Part shown: positions 1-5,072 of the stretch, piece after piece
Position numbering within the stretch: the first letter of the stretch is position 1
Layout of the letters: every line of letters begins with the position of its first letter
Origin: an uncultured Eisenbergiella sp.
GTDB lineage: Bacteria > Bacillota > Clostridia > Lachnospirales > Lachnospiraceae
Assembly: GCA_948960675.1 (NCBI GenBank)
Contig: CARDPF010000170.1
Span: 1 to 7,108, forward strand
Direction: 5' to 3'
Length of the DNA stretch: 7,108 nt
The notes under the pieces: model-generated
Seen by the model: only the letters and a program-made list of their open reading frames with translations
Database searches by the model: none
What the model was told of the DNA's origin: nothing
Program-made: the position numbers and the translations under genes

Positions 1-33
1 CCTCAAATCAGAGATTGGTTTGATATTCGGCAT
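1..33 (-). CDS. Phd/YefM-type antitoxin, N-terminus only (cut by window edge)
   Basis: Reading leftward from an ATG at 33-31, eleven codons give MPNIKPISDLR before the window ends. This is the typical opening of Firmicute Phd/YefM type II antitoxins, in which a short N-terminal DNA-binding part precedes a toxin-wrapping tail. The family represses its own operon and neutralises a partner toxin, often of the RelE/ParE type. An AGGAG ribosome binding site lies at 47-43 on the minus strand, 9 nt before the ATG, and a promoter and palindromes lie further upstream. The toxin gene would be off the window, so it is not seen. The call rests on only 11 residues plus good expression signals. A longer leftward frame covering 205-8 overlaps it in another frame and is judged spurious. 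Confidence 0.62.
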   Translation of the reverse strand, partial: MPNIKPISDLR

Positions 34-58
34 AATCACATTCTCCTTTCCTGCCTTT

Positions 59-87
59 AATATACCCTGATTTGCTGTAAAATTCAA
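59..87 (-). promoter_or_regulatory. Sigma-A promoter for the leftward antitoxin gene
   Basis: On the minus strand, TTGAAT (87-82) and TATATT (64-59) are separated by exactly 17 bp. Each box differs from consensus by one or two bases. The predicted start is near 52, giving a short leader that contains the AGGAG site at 47-43 before the ATG at 33. Position and direction fit the antitoxin gene. Confidence 0.65.
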
Positions 88-113
88 CGGCATACTTTAC
101 AGCGATATATCGC
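74..113. promoter_or_regulatory. Palindromic operator-like region at the antitoxin promoter
   Basis: Two inverted repeats overlap the -35 side of the leftward promoter. GCTGTAAA (74-81) is matched perfectly by TTTACAGC (96-103) across a 14-nt spacer. It runs directly into the perfect 12-bp palindrome GCGATATATCGC (102-113). Type II antitoxins usually bind palindromes at their own promoter, so autoregulation is the likely role. The repeats are seen directly; the function is inferred. Confidence 0.45.
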
Positions 114-149
114 ACTGTGGCGGAATGGTAATGCGTACTCGCGCGCGGG

Positions 150-171
150 AAAAAAGTTGCCTGACGGCAAC
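150..171 (-). terminator. Leftward intrinsic terminator
   Basis: On the minus strand, GTTGCC-GTCA-GGCAAC (171-156) forms a 6-bp stem with a 4-nt loop and is followed directly by TTTTTT (155-150). The stem can be enlarged by GCGCG (143-147) pairing with CGCGC (172-176), leaving the T-tract as a bulge. It would stop transcripts running left toward the antitoxin promoter, but no leftward gene to its right is visible. Confidence 0.5.
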
Positions 172-186
172 CGCGCTCGACGTGGT

Positions 187-211
187 GTGTGCGCAAAGCG
201 CACACTTTTTT
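187..211 (+). terminator. Rightward intrinsic terminator, copy 1 of a repeated hairpin
   Basis: GTGTGCGC (187-194), loop AAA, GCGCACAC (198-205) and six T's (206-211) make a canonical GC-rich stem plus U-tract. The same 8-bp arms recur at 4922-4940 with the loop TTT. No rightward gene ends upstream of it in the window, so it may insulate the promoter at 238 or end a small transcript. Confidence 0.65.
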
Positions 212-237
212 ATCATACTGAAATATGAAAAAAAATG

Positions 238-266
238 TTGACTAGCATCTTTTGGTATAGTAATAT
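238..266 (+). promoter_or_regulatory. Sigma-A promoter of the dehydrogenase-hydrolase-kinase unit
   Basis: TTGACT (238-243) and TAATAT (261-266) are separated by exactly 17 bp in an AT-rich stretch 27 nt after a terminator. The predicted start is around 272-274, giving a leader of about 65 nt before the ATG at 338. No other good promoter was seen before the hydrolase or kinase genes, so it probably serves all three. Confidence 0.75.
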
Positions 267-268
267 AA

Positions 269-304
269 AACAATAAAGAACAAAATCAAACAAATTTAAA
301 CAAA
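269..304 (+). promoter_or_regulatory. Ten-bp phased AACAAA repeats, probable operator
   Basis: AACAAT (269-274) and three AACAAA copies (279-284, 289-294, 299-304) start exactly 10 bp apart, one helical turn, so all face the same side of the DNA. They cover and follow the predicted start site. The block CAATAAAGAACA (271-282) recurs at the second promoter (5009-5020). Phased direct repeats of this A/C-rich kind resemble DeoR-family sugar-regulator operators. The regulator itself is not in the window. Confidence 0.45.
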
Positions 305-337
305 AAAGAAATGCAAAAGATAAGGAGATTGTGTGTT

Positions 338-1285
338 ATGAAAATTGTATTGTTGGAATCTTTGGCCGTTTCCCAGGAAGTATTGGATAAGTTTGCAGCC
401 AGACTGCGGGAAAAGGGGCATGAATTTTGCACTTATGAGCGGGATGAGGACGAGGATGTACTGATTGGGCGGGCAAAAGATGCGGATGTGATTATGATTG
501 CCAATATGCCGCTTTCGGGAAGGGTTATTCACAGCTGTCCGAAACTGAAATTTATCAACGTAGCGTTTACGGGTGTGGATCATGTGGATTTGGAGGCTGC
601 CAGGGCGTGTGGTGTTGCAGTCAGCAATGCGTCGGGATATTCCGATGAGTCCGTGGCGGAGTTGGTAATTTGTATGATGCTGTCCCTGCTTCGCAATGTC
701 AGCCAAGTGGAAGGAAGGTGTAGGAACGGGGGCACCAAGGAAGGCTTGGTGGGCAGACAGCTGGAAGGAAAAACGGTAGGCATTATAGGGCTGGGTGCGA
801 TCGGTAAAAGGGTTGCGCGGTTATGCGGTGCGTTCGGCTGTAAGGTACTTGCCTTTGATAATGTGCCCAGGGAGGAAAACCGGGCGTTGGCGGAATATGT
901 GGGGATGGAGGAACTGCTGGAACGGTCGGATTTAATTACGCTGCATTGTCCGCTGCTTTTGGAGACTACGCATCTGATCAATGAGGAGCGTATTGCCCGG
1001 ATGAAGGATGGCGTGATTTTGATTAACTGCGCGCGCGGCCCTGTCGTGGATTATAATGCGCTGGCAAAGGCTTTGGAGAGCGGGAAGGTTGGAGGGGCCG
1101 GTATTGATGTGTTCGAGACGGAACCGCCGCTTGCGGCCGGTCATATTATGCTGCATACGCCCAATACGCTGGTTACGCCCCATATTGCGTTTGCCTCAAG
1201 GGAATCTATGGTTTTGCGTGCGGAAATCGTATTTGACAGTTTGGAAAAATGGATGCAGGGGAATCAGGTGCATGTAATTTTGTGA
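338..1285 (+). CDS. D-isomer-specific 2-hydroxyacid dehydrogenase, NAD-dependent
   Basis: This 315-residue cytoplasmic protein has the usual length and fold order of the phosphoglycerate dehydrogenase-like family, which interconverts 2-hydroxyacids and 2-ketoacids with NAD(H). The split substrate domain comes first. The Rossmann domain carries GLGAIG at 151-156, with Asp174 at the end of the next strand, favouring NAD over NADP. The catalytic triad is present: Arg233 in CARGP, Glu262 in FETEP and His282 in TPHIA. The start at 338 follows an AAGGAG site (322-327) by 10 nt; the in-frame ATG at 311 has no such site. It is first in a unit with a glycosidase-like gene and an acid-sugar kinase, suggesting that it acts on a sugar acid. 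PdxB (4-phosphoerythronate dehydrogenase) belongs to the same superfamily, but identity with SerA, PdxB or a glyoxylate reductase cannot be decided here. The family call is firm and the substrate unknown. Confidence 0.9.
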   Translation: MKIVLLESLAVSQEVLDKFAARLREKGHEFCTYERDEDEDVLIGRAKDADVIMIANMPLSGRVIHSCPKLKFINVAFTGVDHVDLEAARACGVAVSNASGYSDESVAELVICMMLSLLRNVSQVEGRCRNGGTKEGLVGRQLEGKTVGIIGLGAIGKRVARLCGAFGCKVLAFDNVPREENRALAEYVGMEELLERSDLITLHCPLLLETTHLINEERIARMKDGVILINCARGPVVDYNALAKALESGKVGGAGIDVFETEPPLAAGHIMLHTPNTLVTPHIAFASRESMVLRAEIVFDSLEKWMQGNQVHVIL

Positions 1286-1363
1286 AACGGGCAAAGCATA
1301 ACGTATATCCTTTCGAACCGGACGGCCGTAAGATTGGATAAGGGACAGCATGGGGGACGGACG

Positions 1364-3514
1364 ATGGAAGAGAACAGGTATTGGTACCAAAAACAGCTCA
1401 GGATGCTGCAGACCGTGCTACGGGAGCCGGATATTGTCGACTATGATGCAAAGGCGGTTGTGGCATACATGAAGCGGACTTATACCAACTGCATTATTGT
1501 GAATGCGGGCGGTGTCGTTGATTTTTTTGATAATGATGAACCGATGGGGCGCAAAAACCGGTTCATGACCAAGGAAAATATGCTGGGTGATCTGGTGCGG
1601 GAATGCCATGGGAACGGGATTCGGGTTATGGTGCGGGTGGATTTCCGCGGCGTGGAGAAGGCGCGTTACGAGCAGAGGCCGGACTGGTTTGCCCAAGAGG
1701 CGGACGGCAGCCCCAAAACGGGATGGGGCGTGGCGGATCTGAGAAAGCCCTGCTATAACGCCGTTTATGCAAACGGGCATGCGGTAAACTTTATCAGGAA
1801 ATTAATGGAAAAGTATGAGATAGACGGCGTATGGGAGAACTGTGTCGGTTTTGGTGACGGGCCCTGTTACTGTCAAAGGTGCCGGACTCTGTACCGGAAG
1901 GCTTCCGGGGAAGAAATTCCGGAAGGGATTGCCTATGAAGCAAAGGAATTTGAAAAGTACCGGAACTGGAAAGCACAGTGTGCGGATGCCCATTTGGCAA
2001 GGATGCGGGAAACGGTAAAATCTTTCGGGGAGGATAAAGCGTATTGTGCGGAGATTTTCGGGATGTTCCATGCCTCCAATGCACTGCGTACCGGTATTGA
2101 CTTATACAGCGCGGGTCGGCACTTTGATTTTCTGGTCAGCCCGGCATTTCTGGATGGGTCTGCAAACCCGGGACAAAAGTGGGATAACCTGATTTATGCG
2201 GCATCCAGCATGCGGTTTCTCAAAGCCATAGACGATACCAGGCAGTGTGTGCTGCTTTGCGGGAATAACGGGACGAAATGGAGGTATGTCAAAGCGCCTT
2301 GTGTGGAGACAAAGATTTGGATGTGGCAGGCGGCTGGCGTGGGAGCGGGATTTTGGAACTGTATGTTTAACGGCCAGCACCCGGGCGGAACCTTTGACCG
2401 GCGCAACGAGGGAATCGAAACGGAAGTGTACCGCTATTTGCGGGATAATGAAGCGTGGCTGGACGGACAGCGGCCTAAGGCAGAGGCCGGAATTTTTTAT
2501 TCCCGCTACAGCCGGGATGCCCTTGGGAATGATTCGGAAAGCGCGGATGGATACGGCGTATTTATAAAAGGTGTGGAGAGAGTGCTGGTGGAACGGCATA
2601 TACCGTATAATTTTATTCCGGATTTGGACTTTAGCACAAAACGCCTGCAGGGGATCCGGGTATTGATTGTTCCCAACGCGGCGTATTTAAACGACGAGCA
2701 TGTGGAAGTGATACGGGAATACGTGAGAAACGGCGGGGGTTTGGTTGCTTCCTATGAAACTTCCCTTTATGATGAAAAGGGAAAAAAACGTCCCGATTTT
2801 GGTTTGGGGGATGTGTTTGGGGTTAGCGATACCGGAATCCGCAAAGACACTTCTGCGGACTGTTACCAAAGGATTGCCAGGATGCACCCGATTCTTGCGG
2901 ATATGGGCGCAGAGCAGACTTCGCTTCTTATGAACGAAGGGATGACGCTGCTTTGCCGGCCGCTTGGAGACAGGCAGGAGCAGGTGGTCTGTACCTATGT
3001 GCCAAAGATTTTTAACCAGCCGCCGGAGTTTGCCTGGATTGGGGAAATGGGGACGCAATATCCGACCATCATGACCAACCAGTACGGCAAGGGGAGGGTA
3101 GTTTATTTTGCCAATCAAACGGACAAGCTGTGCCATACAAACGGCCATGAAGATTTTACGGATACGTTCTATAACGCGGTCTGCTGGGCGAAGAAAGGGG
3201 ATTTTAGCCTGAAGGTCAATGCGCCGTTTGGCGTGCATGTGACGCTGACGGAGAAAAATACAGATCCGGGGCGCCAGGTAATTTCGTTTGTGAATACCAC
3301 CGGTTCAGGAAATCGGCCTTTTGGTATGCTGTGCCCGGTATATGGGATTGAGGCTTGGGTTACACTGCCTGTAAAAGGAAAATTATATGTGGAAATCCTG
3401 AAAGAAGAAGGAAGCGTTACCGCACAAGAAGTGTGGGAAGGGGACAGGCGCGTGGTCAGAATCGGTATTGAAAAGCTGGAAGAATTCTCAGCCGTCGCAA
3501 TCTGTACCGGATGA
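1364..3514 (+). CDS. GHL6-type putative glycoside hydrolase with beta-galactosidase trimerisation-like domain
   Basis: This 716-residue protein has no signal peptide, so it should act in the cytoplasm on imported substrate. Residues 20-370 look like a TIM barrel of the hypothetical glycosyl hydrolase 6 type: DIVDYDAKAV (23-32), VNAGGVVDFF (46-55), GIRVMVRVDF (85-94), RPDWFAQEADGSP (105-117) and DGVWEN (154-159) are family-like. A CxCxxC cluster (C168, C170, C173) follows, as in GH42-like enzymes that bind metal near the barrel. Glu158 and Glu230 are candidate catalytic acids. Residues 372-585 resemble the GATase-like trimerisation domain (RVLIVPNAAYL at 432-442, YVRNGGGLVASYE at 453-465, YGKGRVVYFAN at 574-584), and a beta-rich tail follows. 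The ATG at 1364 is preferred because GGGGGA (1352-1357) lies 6 nt upstream; an in-frame TTG at 1334 lacks a site. It lies 78 nt after the dehydrogenase and 28 nt before the kinase, hence co-transcribed. Activity and linkage are unknown. Confidence 0.8.
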   Translation: MEENRYWYQKQLRMLQTVLREPDIVDYDAKAVVAYMKRTYTNCIIVNAGGVVDFFDNDEPMGRKNRFMTKENMLGDLVRECHGNGIRVMVRVDFRGVEKARYEQRPDWFAQEADGSPKTGWGVADLRKPCYNAVYANGHAVNFIRKLMEKYEIDGVWENCVGFGDGPCYCQRCRTLYRKASGEEIPEGIAYEAKEFEKYRNWKAQCADAHLARMRETVKSFGEDKAYCAEIFGMFHASNALRTGIDLYSAGRHFDFLVSPAFLDGSANPGQKWDNLIYAASSMRFLKAIDDTRQCVLLCGNNGTKWRYVKAPCVETKIWMWQAAGVGAGFWNCMFNGQHPGGTFDRRNEGIETEVYRYLRDNEAWLDGQRPKAEAGIFYSRYSRDALGNDSESADGYGVFIKGVERVLVERHIPYNFIPDLDFSTKRLQGIRVLIVPNAAYLNDEHVEVIREYVRNGGGLVASYETSLYDEKGKKRPDFGLGDVFGVSDTGIRKDTSADCYQRIARMHPILADMGAEQTSLLMNEGMTLLCRPLGDRQEQVVCTYVPKIFNQPPEFAWIGEMGTQYPTIMTNQYGKGRVVYFANQTDKLCHTNGHEDFTDTFYNAVCWAKKGDFSLKVNAPFGVHVTLTEKNTDPGRQVISFVNTTGSGNRPFGMLCPVYGIEAWVTLPVKGKLYVEILKEEGSVTAQEVWEGDRRVVRIGIEKLEEFSAVAICTG

Positions 3515-3542
3515 GGGTCTTTGGAAGGGTGGACTGGGAATC

Positions 3543-4778
3543 ATGATAAAAGTGTTGGTGGTTGCCGATGATATGACGGGGAACAACGATACGGGATCTT
3601 TGCTGAGCCAGGCGGGACTTGCGGCAGTGGCCTCCTTGAATATGGACATTGACCCGGCGCATCTGGAAGGGAAGGAGACGCTTTGCCTGAATACGGACAG
3701 CAGGGCAGTGGGGGGACGGGAGGCTTACAAGCGGGTTTATGAAACCGTAAAAAAATACTGGAGACCGGGAATGTTGTGCTGCAAGAGGATTGATACCACC
3801 CTGCGGGGCAATGTAGGGGCGGAAATTGACGGTATGCTGGATGCGCTTCCGGAGGGGTATCGTGCAATTGTGGTTACTGCGTACCCTAGGGCCGGGAGGA
3901 TTTGCGTAGGCGGCCATGTGCTGGTAAACGGCGAGGCGCTTACAAAGAGCGGCGCGGAAAACGATCCCGTTACGCCGATCCGTTACATCCGGGTGGAAGA
4001 TAACATCAGGCAGCAGAGCGGCAGGGAAATGGAACTGGTGGATTTGCAGACGGTCAGGGAAGGGAGGGAGCGGATCTGCGCCCTTCTGCGGGAAACAAAA
4101 GCGCAAATTGTCATTTTTGATGCGATCAGCGAGCCGGACATTGAAACTATCGCCCAAGGCTGCCGGGAAAGCGGGATTTTAGCGGTTTGCGTCGATCCGG
4201 GCGGATTTTCCGTGAAAATGGCACAGCAATATTTTTGCAGGGAGACGCCAAAAGAAAAGAACCTGTTGGTAATAGGCAGTCTTTCCGAACCGGCGAGAAA
4301 GCAGATTGCGCTATTGGAAAAGAAAGGCGGGACGTTGGTATACCGGGTAAACGTCAAACGGCTTTTGACGGAATACGGGACTGTCCGGAAGGAGGCAGCG
4401 GACTGCTTTGCGGAAAGAGGGGAGGCATATGAAAATTTCTGCCTTATGACGGAAAATGTCATTGTGAAAGAGTGGAAGACAGCGCAGAAGGCGGAAACAG
4501 TAGCAGGGCAGTTCACGCGTCTTGGGGTAGATATCCTGATACGGCTCAAGGACAGGATCAGCTGTGTCTATCTTTCCGGAGGGGATACCGCAAAAGGGTT
4601 TATGGAACGGCTGCCGATTCGGGCGGTGGACGTGAAAAAGGAGGTTATGCCGCTTGCCGTATACGGCAAGGCGGTGGATGAGGAATGGAAGCATTTGCAG
4701 ATTTTGACCAAAGGCGGCATGATCGGCGGGGAGGATGCCGTCGCACAGATGCTTCAATATGCAAAAGAAGTAAGATAG
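3543..4778 (+). CDS. Four-carbon acid sugar kinase family protein (DUF1537, OtnK/DtnK-like)
   Basis: This 411-residue cytoplasmic kinase belongs to the family that phosphorylates threonate, erythronate, 3-oxo-tetronate and related acid sugars with ATP. The N-terminal substrate domain shows VVADDMTGNNDTG (6-18), LNTDSR (49-54), the hallmark KRIDTTLRGNVGAE (81-94) and AYPRAGRICVGGH (113-125). The C-terminal nucleotide domain shows LLVIGSLSEPARKQ (241-254), YLSGGDTAKG (343-352) and TKGGMIGGEDA (389-399). The last motif departs from the usual TKPGGFG, and the usual PG(V/I)P stretch reads MPLAVYG (369-375), so nucleotide or sugar handling may differ. The start at 3543 is chosen because the ADD motif should be near the N-terminus; a modest GGTGGA site (3528-3533) lies 9 nt upstream. 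It lies 28 nt after the hydrolase stop and is last in the unit. The exact substrate cannot be assigned, and otnK or dtnK would be over-naming. Confidence 0.88.
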   Translation: MIKVLVVADDMTGNNDTGSLLSQAGLAAVASLNMDIDPAHLEGKETLCLNTDSRAVGGREAYKRVYETVKKYWRPGMLCCKRIDTTLRGNVGAEIDGMLDALPEGYRAIVVTAYPRAGRICVGGHVLVNGEALTKSGAENDPVTPIRYIRVEDNIRQQSGREMELVDLQTVREGRERICALLRETKAQIVIFDAISEPDIETIAQGCRESGILAVCVDPGGFSVKMAQQYFCRETPKEKNLLVIGSLSEPARKQIALLEKKGGTLVYRVNVKRLLTEYGTVRKEAADCFAERGEAYENFCLMTENVIVKEWKTAQKAETVAGQFTRLGVDILIRLKDRISCVYLSGGDTAKGFMERLPIRAVDVKKEVMPLAVYGKAVDEEWKHLQILTKGGMIGGEDAVAQMLQYAKEVR

Positions 4779-4784
4779 TGTAAG
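4777..4784 (+). repeat. Target site duplication, left copy (AGTGTAAG)
   Basis: AGTGTAAG at 4777-4784 is repeated perfectly at 4915-4922, directly abutting the two inverted ends of the element between them. The first two bases are the AG of the kinase TAG stop codon (4776-4778). Confidence 0.8.
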
Positions 4785-4914
4785 GTAACAGTTCAGGCCA
4801 GGGCTTTGCACCTGCTGCAAAGCCCTGGAGAGCCAACGAATCCAACCCTCTGCTGGAAGCAAGCTTTACATGGGCTGGATTCTGTAACAGTGGAGCCATA
4901 GGCTGGACTGTTAC
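4785..4914. mobile_element. 130-bp MITE, IS66-like ends, 8-bp target duplication
   Basis: A non-coding 130-bp element is bounded by inverted ends. GTAACAGTTCAG (4785-4796) matches the reverse complement of CTGGACTGTTAC (4903-4914) at 11 of 12 positions, and the mismatch would be a G-U pair in RNA. AGTGTAAG flanks both ends exactly. IS66-family insertion sequences typically begin 5'-GTAA and duplicate 8 bp, so this looks like a miniature non-autonomous relative needing a transposase in trans. Inside are a perfect 13-bp hairpin (4798-4810 with 4816-4828), a 10-bp stem with one mismatch (4838-4847 with 4873-4882) and a perfect 10-bp stem (4882-4891 with 4907-4916) that competes with the end-to-end pairing. 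It contains no coding frame of note. Its transcript would form the structured 3' end of the kinase unit. The repeats are seen directly; the IS66 link rests on end sequence and duplication length. Confidence 0.75.
4798..4828 (+). repeat. Perfect 13-bp hairpin inside the MITE
   Basis: CCAGGGCTTTGCA (4798-4810) and TGCAAAGCCCTGG (4816-4828) are exact reverse complements around the 5-nt loop CCTGC. No T-tract follows, so it is not a terminator by itself. In RNA it could protect the 3' end of the operon message. Confidence 0.7.
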
Positions 4915-4916
4915 AG
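4882..4916 (+). repeat. Right-end hairpin of the MITE, overlapping its terminal repeat
   Basis: CTGTAACAGT (4882-4891) pairs perfectly with ACTGTTACAG (4907-4916). Inside, AGCC (4894-4897) pairs with GGCT (4901-4904) around ATA after a symmetric GG/GG internal loop. The pairing uses two bases of the right target duplication and competes with pairing of the right end to the left end at 4785-4796. Confidence 0.6.
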
Positions 4917-4922
4917 TGTAAG
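4915..4922 (+). repeat. Target site duplication, right copy (AGTGTAAG)
   Basis: This perfect copy of 4777-4784 begins at the base after the right inverted end. Its last bases belong to the 5' arm of the terminator hairpin at 4920, so the terminator predates the insertion. Confidence 0.8.
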
Positions 4923-4946
4923 TGTGCGCTTTGCGCACACTTTTTT
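4920..4946 (+). terminator. Rightward intrinsic terminator of the kinase unit, hairpin copy 2
   Basis: AAGTGTGCGC (4920-4929), loop TTT and GCGCACACTT (4933-4942) give a 10-bp stem, with the T-run reaching 4946. The central arms match those at 187-205, but the loop is TTT instead of AAA, so one hairpin is the reverse complement of the other. Before the MITE inserted it would have begun within a few bases of the kinase stop codon. It separates the kinase unit from the promoter at 4978. Confidence 0.75.
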
Positions 4947-4977
4947 GTTTGATTGTAATAAAAATGTAAAATAAGTG

Positions 4978-5006
4978 TTGAAATATGTTTGAAACGGTGC
5001 TATAAT
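4978..5006 (+). promoter_or_regulatory. Sigma-A promoter of the solute-binding protein gene
   Basis: TTGAAA (4978-4983), a 17-bp spacer and a perfect TATAAT (5001-5006) are present, with the extended -10 dinucleotide TG at 4998-4999. The predicted start is near 5012-5014, about 60 nt before the ATG. It looks stronger than the promoter at 238, as expected for an abundant binding protein. Confidence 0.8.
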
Positions 5007-5008
5007 GC

Positions 5009-5052
5009 CAATAAAGAACATAAACAAACATTTTGCAAAAATGAAACAAACA
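5009..5052 (+). promoter_or_regulatory. Probable operator shared with the first promoter
   Basis: CAATAAAGAACA (5009-5020) is identical to 271-282 and sits 2 nt after the -10 box, against 4 nt at the first promoter. It is followed by two AAACAAACA copies (5022-5030 and 5044-5052), 22 bp apart or about two turns, flanking the palindrome TTTTGCAAAA (5031-5040). Placement over the start site suggests repression by a regulator common to both units; the regulator type is a guess. Confidence 0.45.
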
Positions 5053-5072
5053 CAGGAGAAGGAGAACAGATT

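Noticed and set aside
114..145. tRNA-like stretch (TGGCGGAATGGTAATGCGT) resembling a Leu/Ser tRNA D-arm
   Set aside because: No anticodon arm, no GTTCGAATC-type T-arm and no acceptor pairing follow; chance similarity is more likely.
8..205. 65-codon leftward open frame, whose C-terminal half vaguely resembles an acetyltransferase tail
   Set aside because: It runs through the two terminator hairpins and the palindromic promoter region, has no ribosome binding site, and overlaps the better-supported antitoxin start in another frame.
311..337. Upstream ATG start for the dehydrogenase
   Set aside because: It has no ribosome binding site, while the ATG at 338 follows AAGGAG and gives the standard N-terminal first strand.
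1334..1363. TTG start 10 codons before the hydrolase ATG
   Set aside because: No Shine-Dalgarno sequence precedes it; the ATG at 1364 has GGGGGA at the right distance.
3456..4157. Long minus-strand open frame (233 codons) opposite the hydrolase/kinase junction; similar ones at 4911-5594 and 6036-6710
   Set aside because: All lie antisense to well-identified genes, lack recognisable motifs and are typical shadows of moderate-GC coding sequence.
4987..5002. Possible catabolite repression (cre) site around GAAACGGTGC
   Set aside because: It lacks the TG...CG spacing of the consensus at key positions, so it is not supported.
4989..5072. N-terminal extension of the solute-binding protein
   Set aside because: It would begin inside the promoter before the -10 box and put 28 polar residues ahead of a normal lipoprotein signal peptide.
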